From assembly GCA_001644975.1 (NCBI GenBank), contig LVCQ01000010.1, positions 1 to 41,679 of the forward strand: DNA of 41,679 bases. The letters are read 5' to 3'. The first letter of the stretch is position 1, and each line of letters starts with the position of its first letter. The notes under the pieces were generated by a model that had not been told where the DNA came from, made no database searches, and worked only from the letters and a program-made list of their open reading frames with translations. Shown here one piece after another: positions 32,806 to 41,679 of this stretch. Source of the stretch: Piscirickettsiaceae bacterium NZ-RLO1. Its GTDB lineage: Bacteria; Pseudomonadota; Gammaproteobacteria; Piscirickettsiales; Piscirickettsiaceae. Both the position numbers and the translations under genes were made by a program.

Positions 32806-35607
32806 ATGCGAGAATCTTTATTAAAGGAGCTAGAAGCTACTGCGTTTTTGGATGCAGGTAGTAGCTCTTACGTTGAGGATCTTTATGAGCAATATATTAA
32901 GGATCCAAAGAGTGTTGATGAAAAGTGGCAAAATTACTTTGCCAAATTAAAACAAGAAAGTCAAAGTTCAGAAATTCCTCATTCAGAGGTAAGAGCTGCA
33001 TTCCAATCCTTAGCGCAACAGGCGACGGGGATTGGCGTGCTGTCGGATGAATCCTCGGCTTTAGCCCGAGTGAAAAGCTTAATTAACAGTTACCGTTATT
33101 TAGGGCATTTTGAAGCAGAGCTTGATCCACTGAAACGACCGCGTAATCATAAAATGGCTGAGTTAACACCAGAATATCATGGTTTAACGGTCAATGATCT
33201 TGAGATGTCTTTTGCAATCGAGGGTTTAAATACGCAGCCTTCAAAGCTGAAAGATATTATTGGCATTATGCGCAAAACTTACTGTGGCCATATTGCCAGT
33301 GAGTATATGTATATTGTTGATCAGCAAGAGCGTGAGTGGATACAAAAGCGCTTAGAAACGGTTCATGCCCAGCCTAAGCTCAATCGTGAAGAAAAGCACC
33401 GCATTTTAGAGCGTTTGACTGCAGCAGAAGGCCTGGAAAAATACCTGGGTTTAAAGTATGTTGGCCAAAAACGCTTCTCACTAGAAGGGGGCGAGAGCTT
33501 AATTCCCCTGCTGGATGAAATGATTCAACGTGCGGGCAGTAAAAGTGCGCGTGAAGTAATTTTAGGCATGGCCCACCGTGGTCGTTTAAATGCCTTAATT
33601 AATTTATTAGGTAAATCACCTGAGCAATTGTTTGGCGAATTTGAGCAAAGCATAGCTGTTCATGGTAGTGGTGATGTCAAGTATCATAAAGGTTTTTCAT
33701 CGGATGTTGAGACAGCCGGTGGTCCAGTGCATTTAGCATTGGCCTTTAACCCGTCGCATTTAGAAATTGTTTCACCTGTTGCGGCAGGTTCTGTACGAGC
33801 ACGGCAAATGCGTCGTGGTGATGTGCAGCGTAATCAAGTTCTATCGATACAAGTGCATGGTGATGCGGCGTTTGCTGGGCAAGGGGTGGTGATGGAAACC
33901 TTTGCCATGTCACACACGCGCGGTTACAACATCGGTGGTACGATTCATGTGGTGATTAATAATCAAGTGGGCTTTACTACCGATCCTCGTTGCTCGCGTT
34001 CAGGTGAATACTGTACTGATATTGCTAAAATGTCATCTGCGCCGGTATTCCATGTGAATGGGGACGACCCTGAAGCAGTATTTTTTGTTGCTCAGCTCGC
34101 GCTTGATTATCGCTTAACGTTTAATAAAGACGTGGTCATTGATATGGTCTGTTACCGTCGTCACGGCCATAATGAATCCGATGAGCCGTCAGCGACCCAG
34201 CCTTTAATGTATAAAGTCATTCGCAAGCAAACGACGACACGTAAAATGTATGCCGAGGCGCTTATGCAATCGGGTGAATTTGAGCGTGCGGATGTTGATA
34301 AAATCAATAAAGACTATCGTGCCGCATTAGAAGCTGGCCGCGTTGTTGCACCGGGTGTTATTGAGGGTGTAAATCTGCGTGATCATGCGGCTGATTGGGG
34401 ACCTTATATTGGTAATGATTGGGATACTCCGTATGATAATAGTCTGCAGAAAGAGAAGTTACAGGCGTTGGTTAAGCGTATGGAACAGCTTCCTGAAGAC
34501 TTTAAATTACAGCCGCAGGTGAAAAAAACACTGGATAAGCGGGGGCAGATGACCTTAGGTCAAGAGCCTATTGATTGGGGTTATGCTGAAAATCTAGCCT
34601 ACGCAAGTTTACTGGCAGAAGGCTTTGATGTGCGTCTTGCCGGCCAAGATTGTGGTCGTGGTACGTTCTCACATCGTCATGCCGCTTTGCATAATCAAGA
34701 GAATGATGCAACCTATTACCCACTTGAGCACCTTGCTGATAAGCAGGGTAAGTTCATTGTGATTGATTCATTGCTCTCTGAAGAAGCTGTGTTGGCCTAT
34801 GAATATGGCCATGCGACCGCAGAGCCACTGGCGATGACGATCTGGGAAGCCCAGTTTGGTGACTTTGCTAATGGTGCTCAGGTGGTGTTTGACCAGTTTA
34901 TCAGTTCAGGCGAGCAAAAGTGGGGTAGGCTTTGTGGTTTGACAGTGTTATTACCGCATGGTTTTGAGGGCCAAGGTCCAGAGCATTCTTCAGCACGGTT
35001 GGAGCGCTTTTTACAGCTGTCTGCCCAGCATAATATCCAAGTGTGTGTGCCGACTACGCCTGGGCAAATTTATCACTTAATTCGTCGCCAAATGGTGCGT
35101 AAGTGCCGCAAGCCATTGATCGTGATGACGCCCAAGAGCTTACTGCGTTCACCTTTGGCTGTTTCTTCTTTAGATGACTTAGCGCATGGTTACTATCATA
35201 ATATTATCCCTGAAATTGATGACTTAGATGCCAAACAGGTCAATCGAGTCGTCCTGTGTAGTGGTAAAGTCTATTATGATTTACTGTCAAAACGACGCAA
35301 TAGTGATCAAAAAGACGTTGCGATTATTCGTATCGAGCAGCTTTATCCTTTTCCTGAAGCTGAGTTGGAAAAAGTGCTTACGCCTTATGTCCATGTGAAG
35401 GATTTTATCTGGTGTCAGGAAGAGCCAAGAAACCAGGGTGCCTGGTATCAAAGCCAGCACCATATTCGCACTGTCATTGGTGAAGATCGTAAATTGCATT
35501 ACGCTGGGCGTCCAGCTATGGCGGCGCCTGCCGAGGGCTATCCTAAGGTGCATGCAATAGAACAAGAGCGTTTGGTGTGCGATGCACTAAATTTAGTAAA
35601 AGTTTGA
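32806..35607 (+). CDS. sucA: 2-Oxoglutarate dehydrogenase E1 component
   Basis: SucA, 933 residues, equal to E. coli, is the thiamine-diphosphate-dependent decarboxylase of the 2-oxoglutarate dehydrogenase complex. The N-terminal E2-binding segment reads SYVEDLYEQYIKDPKSVDEKW. Active-site regions include ILGMAHRGRLN and HGDAAFAGQGVV; the thiamine-binding motif starts GDDPEAVFFV and continues through the RRHGHNESDEP loop. The C-terminal transketolase part includes DCGRGTFSHRHA and LLPHGFEGQGPEHSSAR. CGAGG lies before the ATG. sucB starts 10 bases after its stop. Confidence 0.98.
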   Translation: MRESLLKELEATAFLDAGSSSYVEDLYEQYIKDPKSVDEKWQNYFAKLKQESQSSEIPHSEVRAAFQSLAQQATGIGVLSDESSALARVKSLINSYRYLGHFEAELDPLKRPRNHKMAELTPEYHGLTVNDLEMSFAIEGLNTQPSKLKDIIGIMRKTYCGHIASEYMYIVDQQEREWIQKRLETVHAQPKLNREEKHRILERLTAAEGLEKYLGLKYVGQKRFSLEGGESLIPLLDEMIQRAGSKSAREVILGMAHRGRLNALINLLGKSPEQLFGEFEQSIAVHGSGDVKYHKGFSSDVETAGGPVHLALAFNPSHLEIVSPVAAGSVRARQMRRGDVQRNQVLSIQVHGDAAFAGQGVVMETFAMSHTRGYNIGGTIHVVINNQVGFTTDPRCSRSGEYCTDIAKMSSAPVFHVNGDDPEAVFFVAQLALDYRLTFNKDVVIDMVCYRRHGHNESDEPSATQPLMYKVIRKQTTTRKMYAEALMQSGEFERADVDKINKDYRAALEAGRVVAPGVIEGVNLRDHAADWGPYIGNDWDTPYDNSLQKEKLQALVKRMEQLPEDFKLQPQVKKTLDKRGQMTLGQEPIDWGYAENLAYASLLAEGFDVRLAGQDCGRGTFSHRHAALHNQENDATYYPLEHLADKQGKFIVIDSLLSEEAVLAYEYGHATAEPLAMTIWEAQFGDFANGAQVVFDQFISSGEQKWGRLCGLTVLLPHGFEGQGPEHSSARLERFLQLSAQHNIQVCVPTTPGQIYHLIRRQMVRKCRKPLIVMTPKSLLRSPLAVSSLDDLAHGYYHNIIPEIDDLDAKQVNRVVLCSGKVYYDLLSKRRNSDQKDVAIIRIEQLYPFPEAELEKVLTPYVHVKDFIWCQEEPRNQGAWYQSQHHIRTVIGEDRKLHYAGRPAMAAPAEGYPKVHAIEQERLVCDALNLVKV

Positions 35608-35617
35608 GGAATAGACC

Positions 35618-36763
35618 ATGTCTTCTGTTGAAATAAAAACACCTGTTTTTCCAGAGTCTGTAACTGATGGTACGATTGTCGCTTGGCATAAACAACCCGG
35701 TGAAGCGGTTGAGCAGGAAGAGACTATTGTTGAGATTGAAACGGATAAAGTTGTTCTTGAGGTTCCAGCACCGGCGGATGGCGTATTAGAAGCGATTGCG
35801 GCGAATGAAGGAGACACTGTCGTTGCTGAGCAGTTACTTGGCACCATTAAAGAAGGCGCTGTGGCTAAGGAACAAAGCGCGGCCCCTGCGACTGAAAGTC
35901 AGCCTCAGCCTACTGCGCAAGCAGCGCCTGCGGCAAAATCGACAGCATCTGCACCTGCTAAAGCACCTGAGGTTGAAGGGCATTTAAGTCCATCGTTACG
36001 CCGAAAAGTCGGTGAAGGGGTTGATGTTTCGAGTATCTTAGGTGTCGCGCCAGAGGCTGCTGGACGTTTAGAAAAGCGTGTGCCAATGTCGCGGTTACGT
36101 GCACGGGTGGCTGAGCGCTTATTAGAGGCACAGCATAATAATGCGATTCTGACTACGTTTAATGAAATTAATATGAAGCCAGTCATGGATCTGCGTAAAC
36201 AGTACAAAGATAAATTCGAAAAAGACCATGATGCCCGTCTGGGTTTTATGTCCTTTTTCTTAAAAGCCTGTGTCGTGGCTTTAAAAGAGTTTCCAGAAGT
36301 CAACGCCTCTGTCGATGGGACTGATATTTTATATCATAATTATTACGATATTGGTGTTGCGATTTCATCACCGCGTGGCCTTGTGGTGCCGGTGATACGC
36401 AATGTTGATCAATTAAGCTTTGCAGGTGTTGAGTCTGCAATTATTGATTATGCCTATCAGGCGCGTGATGGCAAATTGGCAATGGAAGATATGATGGGAG
36501 GCACCTTCACTGTCACCAATGGCGGAACCTTTGGTTCGATGATGTCAACGCCGATTATTAATCCACCACAAAGTGCAATCTTAGGGATGCATAACATCGT
36601 TGAGCGTGCAGTGGTTGAGAAAGGTGAAATTGTCATTCGTCCAATGATGTATATCGCCCTGTCTTATGATCACCGGATTATCGATGGTGCAAGTTCTGTG
36701 CGCTTTCTGGTCCGCGTCAAAGAAATGCTGGAAGATCCAGCTCGTATGTTGTTGAACGTATAA
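35618..36763 (+). CDS. sucB: Dihydrolipoyl succinyltransferase E2 component
   Basis: SucB, 381 residues (E. coli 405), is the core of the 2-oxoglutarate dehydrogenase complex and transfers succinyl groups to CoA. The lipoyl domain (1-78) carries lipoyl-Lys44 in [17 protein letters not shown]. An Ala/Pro/Lys-rich hinge covers about 88-118. The E1/E3-binding domain starts [18 protein letters not shown]. The catalytic domain follows, ending with the active-site motif YDHRIIDGA, with His as general base. GAGG lies before the ATG. lpd (E3) does not follow, so E3 must be encoded elsewhere. A 114-base gap with a long inverted repeat separates it from sucC. Confidence 0.97.
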   Translation: MSSVEIKTPVFPESVTDGTIVAWHKQPGEAVEQEETIVEIETDKVVLEVPAPADGVLEAIAANEGDTVVAEQLLGTIKEGAVAKEQSAAPATESQPQPTAQAAPAAKSTASAPAKAPEVEGHLSPSLRRKVGEGVDVSSILGVAPEAAGRLEKRVPMSRLRARVAERLLEAQHNNAILTTFNEINMKPVMDLRKQYKDKFEKDHDARLGFMSFFLKACVVALKEFPEVNASVDGTDILYHNYYDIGVAISSPRGLVVPVIRNVDQLSFAGVESAIIDYAYQARDGKLAMEDMMGGTFTVTNGGTFGSMMSTPIINPPQSAILGMHNIVERAVVEKGEIVIRPMMYIALSYDHRIIDGASSVRFLVRVKEMLEDPARMLLNV

Positions 36764-36766
36764 ACG

Positions 36767-36825
36767 ATTGTGTCATGAACTTTAATTTAGGTTGTAAACT
36801 CTAAAGAATATGTTTGTGACACAAT
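36767..36825 (+). repeat. Inverted repeat between sucB and sucC
   Basis: A perfect 9-base dyad ATTGTGTCA (36767-36775) / TGACACAAT (36817-36825) has about 41 bases between. There is no T tract directly after, so it is not a clear terminator. It could be an mRNA processing or regulatory hairpin, or an operator pair, ahead of sucCD. Confidence 0.45.
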
Positions 36826-36877
36826 TAAATTCGGTTAAACATTTCAATCGATCTTTTTGTTTGAGGAATCAACTGTC

Positions 36878-38038
36878 ATGAATTTACATGAATATCAGGC
36901 AAAGCAGCTTTTTGCTGAGTATGGCCTTCCTGTCTCTAAAGGTGTTGTGGCGAGCAGCATCGATGAAGCTGTCCGCGCAGCTGACCAAATCGGCGGTAAT
37001 ATGTGGGTGGTGAAAGCGCAAGTGCATGCTGGCGGCCGTGGTAAAGCCGGTGGGGTAAAGCTTGCATCATCAAAAGATGAAATTAAAGACTTTGCTAGTC
37101 ATTGGCTAGGAAAAAACTTAGTTACGTATCAAACAGATGAAAAAGGTCAGCCGGTTCATAAGATTTTGGTTGAGTCTTGCACTGATATTGATAGTGAACT
37201 GTATTTAGGTGCGGTGGTTGATCGGGCAACACGTCGTGTGACTTTTATGGCATCGACTGAGGGCGGTGTTGAAATTGAAAAAGTGGCTGAAGAAACGCCT
37301 GAGAAAATCTTTAAAGTAGAAATTGACCCGCTAGTTGAGCCACAAGCGTATCAAGCGCGTAATGTTGGTTTTAAATTGGGCTTAAATGTTAATCAAGTTA
37401 AGCAATTTACCAAGGTCTTTTTAGGTCTTGCGAACATGTTTTTAGACTATGACTTTGCTCTATTAGAAATTAACCCGCTTGTGATTACTAAAGAAGGGAA
37501 TTTACATTGCTTAGATGGCAAAATTAATATCGATGGCAATGCCTTATATCGTCAGCCAAAAATTCAAGAGATGCGTGATGCGACCCAAGAAGATGAGCGT
37601 GAAGCGCGTGCTGCGGAGTGGGATTTAAACTATATTGCTCTTGATGGTGATATTGGCTGTTTAGTCAATGGTGCTGGCTTGGCGATGGCAACGATGGATG
37701 TGATCAAACTGCATGACGGTAGCCCAGCCAACTTCTTAGATGTCGGTGGTGGTGCGACCAAAGAGCGTGTTGCAGAAGCGTTTAAAATTATTTTATCGGA
37801 TACTAGTGTCAAAGGTATTTTAGTTAATATTTTTGGTGGTATTGTTCGTTGCGACATGATTGCCGAAGGCATTATTGCTGCGGTTGAAGAGGTACATGTG
37901 AATGTGCCGGTCGTTGTACGCTTAGAAGGGAACAATGCAGAAGCAGGTGCGAAAAAGCTTGCGAGCTGTAACTTGAATATTACGCCAGCATCTGATCTTG
38001 ATGATGCTGCGACAAAAATTGTTAGTGCTGTTAAATAA
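36878..38038 (+). CDS. sucC: Succinyl-CoA synthetase beta subunit
   Basis: SucC, 386 residues from ATG 36878 (E. coli 388), with SucD makes succinate and ATP/GTP from succinyl-CoA. The start [16 protein letters not shown] is canonical; the frame stays open to an upstream start at 36857 but would add seven unrelated residues. The ATP-grasp part has [17 protein letters not shown], and the C-terminal domain has [20 protein letters not shown] is 11 bases upstream. It lies 9 bases before sucD, so one transcript is expected. Confidence 0.97.
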   Translation: MNLHEYQAKQLFAEYGLPVSKGVVASSIDEAVRAADQIGGNMWVVKAQVHAGGRGKAGGVKLASSKDEIKDFASHWLGKNLVTYQTDEKGQPVHKILVESCTDIDSELYLGAVVDRATRRVTFMASTEGGVEIEKVAEETPEKIFKVEIDPLVEPQAYQARNVGFKLGLNVNQVKQFTKVFLGLANMFLDYDFALLEINPLVITKEGNLHCLDGKINIDGNALYRQPKIQEMRDATQEDEREARAAEWDLNYIALDGDIGCLVNGAGLAMATMDVIKLHDGSPANFLDVGGGATKERVAEAFKIILSDTSVKGILVNIFGGIVRCDMIAEGIIAAVEEVHVNVPVVVRLEGNNAEAGAKKLASCNLNITPASDLDDAATKIVSAVK

Positions 38039-38047
38039 GGGTGAGCC

Positions 38048-38923
38048 ATGAGTGTTTTATTAAACAAAAATACGAAAGTTATTTGTCAAGGCTTCACCGG
38101 GAAGCAAGGTACATTCCATTCAGAACAAGCCATTGAATACGGCACGAATATGGTCGGCGGTGTCACGCCAGGTAAAGGAGGCGAGACGCATTTAGGTTTG
38201 CCAGTGTTTAATACTGTAGCAGAAGCGGTTGAGAAAACAGGTGCAGAAGCCTCGGTTATTTATGTTCCTGCGCCATTTTGTAAAGATGCTATCTTGGAAG
38301 CGGCTGATGCCGGCATTCAATTGATCGTGTGTATTACTGAAGGTATTCCTGTATTAGATATGCTTGATGCTAAAGAGTATATCGAGAAAAATACCAATGC
38401 GCGCTTAATTGGGCCAAACTGCCCAGGTGTGATTACACCGGGTGAGTCCAAAATTGGGATTATGCCAGGCCATATTCATTTGCCAGGTAAAGTTGGTATT
38501 GTTTCACGCTCTGGTACATTAACTTATGAAGCGGTAAAACAAACGACTGACTTAGGCTTTGGTCAATCGACGTGTGTCGGTATTGGTGGTGACCCAATTC
38601 CAGGCTCTACATTCATCGATATTTTAGAGATGTTTGAAAAAGACCCACAAACTGAAGCGATTATTATGGTGGGTGAAATTGGTGGATCGGCTGAAGAAGA
38701 AGCGGCTGAATTTATTAAACACCATGTGACCAAGCCGGTTGTATCTTATATTGCGGGTGTGACAGCGCCTGCTGGCAAACGTATGGGCCATGCCGGTGCA
38801 ATTATCTCTGGTGGTAAAGGCACGGCGGCTGAGAAGTTTGCAGCGCTTGAAGCGGCGGGTGTGCGTACTGTCAAAGCACCGACGCAACTAGGTCAAGCGA
38901 TTAAAGAAATAACAGGCTGGTAA
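38048..38923 (+). CDS. sucD: Succinyl-CoA synthetase alpha subunit
   Basis: SucD, 291 residues (E. coli 289), binds CoA and carries the phospho-His of the enzyme. The CoA-binding start is [31 protein letters not shown] and [14 protein letters not shown] are conserved. The phosphorylated His is in [14 protein letters not shown]. It is the last gene of the TCA block and is followed by a clear terminator. Confidence 0.98.
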   Translation: MSVLLNKNTKVICQGFTGKQGTFHSEQAIEYGTNMVGGVTPGKGGETHLGLPVFNTVAEAVEKTGAEASVIYVPAPFCKDAILEAADAGIQLIVCITEGIPVLDMLDAKEYIEKNTNARLIGPNCPGVITPGESKIGIMPGHIHLPGKVGIVSRSGTLTYEAVKQTTDLGFGQSTCVGIGGDPIPGSTFIDILEMFEKDPQTEAIIMVGEIGGSAEEEAAEFIKHHVTKPVVSYIAGVTAPAGKRMGHAGAIISGGKGTAAEKFAALEAAGVRTVKAPTQLGQAIKEITGW

Positions 38924-38954
38924 GAGACGGCTGACTGTTAGATTCTTTATAAAG

Positions 38955-38985
38955 AGCCGGGCATTGCGTCCGGCTTTTATTTTTG
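38955..38985 (+). terminator. Intrinsic terminator of sucCD
   Basis: AGCCGG (38955-38960) and CCGGCT (38970-38975) form a 6-base GC-rich stem followed by TTTTATTTTT. It overlaps the ribosome-site region of the next small gene. Confidence 0.8.
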
Positions 38986-38995
38986 GGGAAAAATA

Positions 38996-39271
38996 ATGAG
39001 TGAAAGTGACAATAAGCTTGATATTGAAAAATTTCTAGCACTTACTGAGGGTGTGACCAGTGCAGTGATTGCTGAGATGAAACAGCATGGCTTAGTTAGC
39101 ATGACTGAGGATCCGAATATGATCGCAACGCTGATGGCAAGCAGTTTGGGTATGCTGATTGGCTCAACCACTCAGCATACTAAAGGCTCACGTGATCAAA
39201 TTCTAAAGAGTGTTGATCGATTAATTAATGAAGCGATTAATACGGCTGATGCAATTTATAAAGAAGACTGA
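38996..39271 (+). CDS. Small hypothetical protein after sucD
   Basis: This 91-residue protein is of no recognised family. It is predicted mostly helical and acidic, with conserved-looking segments GVTSAVIAEMKQHG and MIATLMASSLGMLIGSTTQH, and no clear export signal. The short Gly/Ala/Leu stretch at about 43-57 may be a buried helix rather than a membrane span. TTTTTGGGGAAAAATA before the ATG supplies a ribosome site (GGGGA), immediately after the sucD terminator T tract. Expression would need readthrough or a promoter hidden in the terminator region. The function is unknown. Confidence 0.55.
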   Translation: MSESDNKLDIEKFLALTEGVTSAVIAEMKQHGLVSMTEDPNMIATLMASSLGMLIGSTTQHTKGSRDQILKSVDRLINEAINTADAIYKED

Positions 39272-39295
39272 TGGTTGTTAAGCTGACTAATCTTT

Positions 39296-39341
39296 GCACT
39301 GGTATTGATTGATGATTTTTCAAGTTTGATATCACCAGTGC
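39296..39341. repeat. Inverted repeat downstream of the small gene
   Basis: An 8-base perfect stem GCACTGGT (39296-39303) / ACCAGTGC (39334-39341) has a 30-base AT-rich loop. No T tract follows. Function unclear. Confidence 0.3.
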
Positions 39342-39497
39342 GTACCGAGATTAAATCACTTAGCAAATAGTTAATCTTTAAAACAGCTAATTTTAAAATA
39401 TCACTTTGTATTAATATTACTTTCTTTCACTATACTTGGGGTTAGGCGCAGAGAAGTCGCTGTGGCTTGAGACGAGAGAGAGCAATGGGTTAGGAGA

Positions 39498-41081
39498 GTG
39501 ATATCTAATTTATTTAAAAATATAAAATATATAAAAATTATTTCATTTGTTCGTGCGCGAGGGCTACGTTTGCAGTTTTATTTAGCCTTGGCTCTTACTT
39601 TAACTGCAGTCTTATTTGTTTTTGGTGTGTTAAATTTTAATAGTTATAAAGCGGCGCTTCATGAACAGCTTGAGGAGGAGGTTGTCGCAACTGCTGAGCG
39701 TTTAAGTAAGAGTATTGCAGGACCCATGTGGAATGCGGATGAGTTACAAGTACTCTCTTTATTAAAGGCTGAAATGTTGTCCAAACATATTGCAGGTGTT
39801 GTTATTTATCCAACTCACCGCCCAATGATCGGGTTTTATAAAAAGCACGGGCAGGTGCAATCGATGCCCAAAAAAATAAAAATGTTAGAAAGCTTTGCAG
39901 TGCGTAACATCATGTATAAAGATCATAAAAAAGATTACACCTTAGGTAAACTTTATATTTATATTGATGAGCAGCTTGTTTTAGATAAGCTGGACGATTA
40001 TTTGCTGAGCAATATTATTCAGATTATTCTTCTTAATGTGATTTTACTATTTTGTATCGCTTTTTTGTTGAACCATATTATTATTGATCCTTTGGAAAAG
40101 ATTAAAAGTGCAATTGGCACTCTTTCTGATGGTGAGGGGGACTTATCTCAACGTGTTAACGTGCAAGGGTTCAGCCCGGAAATTGCTGCCCTAGGCGATG
40201 ACTTTAATCGCTTTGCTTATAAAGTGGGCCAGATGATTAAAAAAGTCGCTAGTGATGCGGATAAAATGACAGAAGAAACTGGCCATATTGCGAAAGCGAA
40301 TTTTAATATTGACGCTCAAGTCGATAGTCAGGCGAGCTCATTACAGCTTGTCAGTCGTGCTATTTATGATATAGAAGACTTAAATCAAGCCATTGAGGAT
40401 ATTGTTTCTTATGCAGCGCAGTGCTCAACTGAATCTTCTATGGCTGCAGGTCGTGGTGGTGAGATCGTTCGTCGTAATATGGTCAATATGAACAGTATTA
40501 GTTTGGCTGTACATCATTCTGCTGCGAGTTTGGAAAAGTTAGCCGGACTCGGTGATTCAATTACCGATATTATTGAGGTGATTGGTTCAATTACTAAGCA
40601 GACCGATTTGCTTGCTTTAAATGCAGCGATTGAGGCAGCACGGGCAGGACCGAAAGGACGTGGATTTGCTGTTGTTGCTGAGGAAGTGAGAAAACTTGCA
40701 ATAGAAACAGAAGAGGCAACTCGGGAGGTTGCCCCTGTGCTTGAAGCGATTAATAATGAAGTCCAGCAAACAACATGTGCAATGCATGAGGGGGTTGGGT
40801 GGGTATTGCAAGGGGTTGAAGAGGTGGCTGAAGCAGGTGAGATCCTTGATTTAATTATTGATAGTGCCTATGAGGTGAATGCCGCTACTCAACATGTGGT
40901 TGATGCAATTGTCTTGCAAAATGACAAAACTATTGCGGTATCTCAGTCGATGTTAGGCAGTTTGTCAGGGATTGAGTCCTTAAAGAAAAATACCAATCAG
41001 GCTTCTGAATCCGCTGCGGTATTAAAAGTAAAGTCAGCTCAATTAATTAAAGCGATTTCTGCGTTTAAAATATCAAATTGA
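39498..41081 (+). CDS. Methyl-accepting chemotaxis protein
   Basis: This 527-residue inner-membrane chemoreceptor has transmembrane helices at about 26-46 and 172-195. The 125-residue sensor between them resembles the small extracellular domain that ends in a beta strand (DYTLGKLYIYIDEQLVLDKL). A HAMP domain lies at about 196-248. The signalling hairpin tip is at about 368-390 ([20 protein letters not shown]). Compared with the first receptor the cytoplasmic part is short and the coiled coil breaks are irregular. The start is GTG 39498, the only candidate after an in-frame stop at 39468; the nearby GGAG is too close to it, so the start is uncertain. It stands alone between a small gene and an IS end. 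The ligand is unknown. Confidence 0.92.
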   Translation: MISNLFKNIKYIKIISFVRARGLRLQFYLALALTLTAVLFVFGVLNFNSYKAALHEQLEEEVVATAERLSKSIAGPMWNADELQVLSLLKAEMLSKHIAGVVIYPTHRPMIGFYKKHGQVQSMPKKIKMLESFAVRNIMYKDHKKDYTLGKLYIYIDEQLVLDKLDDYLLSNIIQIILLNVILLFCIAFLLNHIIIDPLEKIKSAIGTLSDGEGDLSQRVNVQGFSPEIAALGDDFNRFAYKVGQMIKKVASDADKMTEETGHIAKANFNIDAQVDSQASSLQLVSRAIYDIEDLNQAIEDIVSYAAQCSTESSMAAGRGGEIVRRNMVNMNSISLAVHHSAASLEKLAGLGDSITDIIEVIGSITKQTDLLALNAAIEAARAGPKGRGFAVVAEEVRKLAIETEEATREVAPVLEAINNEVQQTTCAMHEGVGWVLQGVEEVAEAGEILDLIIDSAYEVNAATQHVVDAIVLQNDKTIAVSQSMLGSLSGIESLKKNTNQASESAAVLKVKSAQLIKAISAFKISN

Positions 41082-41149
41082 TTTGGTGTGTTAATATTTT
41101 CTACATCCTAATTATCGGAAGTTTTACTGTGGAAAAATTTTAATAAATT

Positions 41150-41679
41150 AGGCCCCGTTGACATTTCACCTTAGCCATAAGATGGTGCTTGCAATTTTCA
41201 AAAAGGATAAATATCTGCAAGCTCTTTTTTCAAAACGTGAAAAAACCCTTCTAAATTGCTTTAACTTGCCAATGCAACACTCTACCAAGTGCCTTTCTTT
41301 GTAAACATGCTGATCATGGTAAAATTTATTAGCCCTATTTGATTTAGAAGGAATAACACATTTAGAGCCCTTATTAGTAATCAGCTCTCTTATTTTTATG
41401 TCATCATAAGCTTTATCAGCAATAATTTGATCAAACCTTATTGAAGTGAGTAATCCCAATGCCTGAGGAGCATCATGTGCTTGCCCTCGTGTCAGTACAA
41501 AATCTATAGGATAACCCAATCCCTCAGTTAAAACATGGACTTTTGTACTGAAGCCTCCACAACTACGATCTAAAGCTTGGTTAATCCCTTTATCTTTTTT
41601 TATATCCTGCAGAACAAGCATGAGCTCGAACCACTGTTGAATCAATCATGCCTGAATCTAGTTCAGGTGTTTTCACAGA
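41150..41679 (-). mobile_element. IS5-family insertion sequence, one end only
   Basis: The transposase fragment identifies an IS5-family element (two-frame, IS427-like arrangement) running off the right edge. The outer end is probably near AGGCCCCGTTGACATTTCACC at 41150-41170, just beyond the transposase stop, but the partner inverted repeat is outside the window so the boundary is a guess. Confidence 0.6.
41166..41679 (-). CDS. IS5-family transposase, partial, two frames
   Basis: This DDE transposase cuts and moves the surrounding IS. From the window edge the first frame reads PELDSGMIDSTVVRAHACSAGYKK, with the first catalytic Asp in MIDSTVVRAH. At a run of seven A on the minus strand (41595-41601) the homologous reading passes by +1 into the second frame (DKGINQALDRSCGGFSTKVH onward). 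This frame holds the second Asp in IIADKAYDD and the Glu region KERHLVECCIGKLKQFRRVF. Two frames with slippage at an A run are usual in several IS5 subgroups, so it may be active; a simple mutation is the alternative. The N-terminus is outside the window. Confidence 0.85.

Noticed and set aside
1-41679. CRISPR arrays, tRNA and rRNA genes, phage genes
   Set aside because: No regularly spaced direct repeats, cloverleaf or rRNA-like sequences were recognised by eye. A tRNA or CRISPR program run would be decisive.

Overview
The window looks like a chromosomal segment of an AT-rich gammaproteobacterium. The flagellar regulators are of the polar-flagellate FleQ/FleS/FleR type. The TCA block has the gltA-sdhCDAB-sucAB-sucCD order seen in E. 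coli. There is a YcfL/LpoB lipoprotein pair and an IS5-family end. A member of the Thiotrichales such as Piscirickettsia is my best guess, from general resemblance only.

Layout. (1) 108-1339: an HSL-family esterase gene, minus strand, cut in two by a roughly 285-base hairpin-rich insert. (2) 1588-4262: a chemoreceptor preceded by a periplasmic solute-binding protein, minus strand. (3) 4498-6099: an APC amino-acid permease. (4) 6206-9786: a four-gene envelope operon (CsgG-like, COG3014-like lipoprotein, YcfL-like, LpoB-like). (5) 9895-10896: glucokinase on the minus strand with its own terminator. (6) 11178-22818: a flagellar regulation and basal-body cluster, fleQ, fleSR and fliEFGHIJK, with sigma-54 promoter matches ahead of fleS and ahead of fliK. 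(7) 22830-27074: accessory genes, namely a four-helix membrane protein, a COMT-type O-methyltransferase, an unknown basic protein and an MFS transporter. (8) 27466-38923: citrate synthase diverging from sdhCDAB, then sucAB and sucCD, with intrinsic terminators after sdhB and after sucD. (9) 38996-41679: a small unknown protein, a second chemoreceptor, and the end of an IS5-family element running off the window.

How the genes work together. FleQ probably turns on sigma-54 transcription of fleSR, and FleSR then drives later flagellar operons. FliE, F, G, H, I, J and K form rod, MS ring, switch, export ATPase and hook-length control. GltA, SDH, OGDH and succinyl-CoA synthetase cover the oxidative TCA steps from citrate formation through 2-oxoglutarate to fumarate; E3 (lpd) is not in the window.

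Most interesting signal. Upstream of the MFS gene, on the minus strand, is a near-consensus promoter (TTGACA, 17 bases, TAGCAT). It is followed about 10 bases later by an ATG that opens a 19-codon ORF, MKNCSALILPLYCCCSCCC, ending in six Cys codons among the last seven. A C-rich, G-poor leader of nearly 100 bases without an intrinsic terminator follows, then the MFS gene. This has the form of a cysteine-sensing, possibly Rho-dependent, leader-peptide attenuator controlling a transporter. A second notable point is that FleQ lacks the arginines at both positions that contact c-di-GMP in its Pseudomonas and Vibrio relatives.
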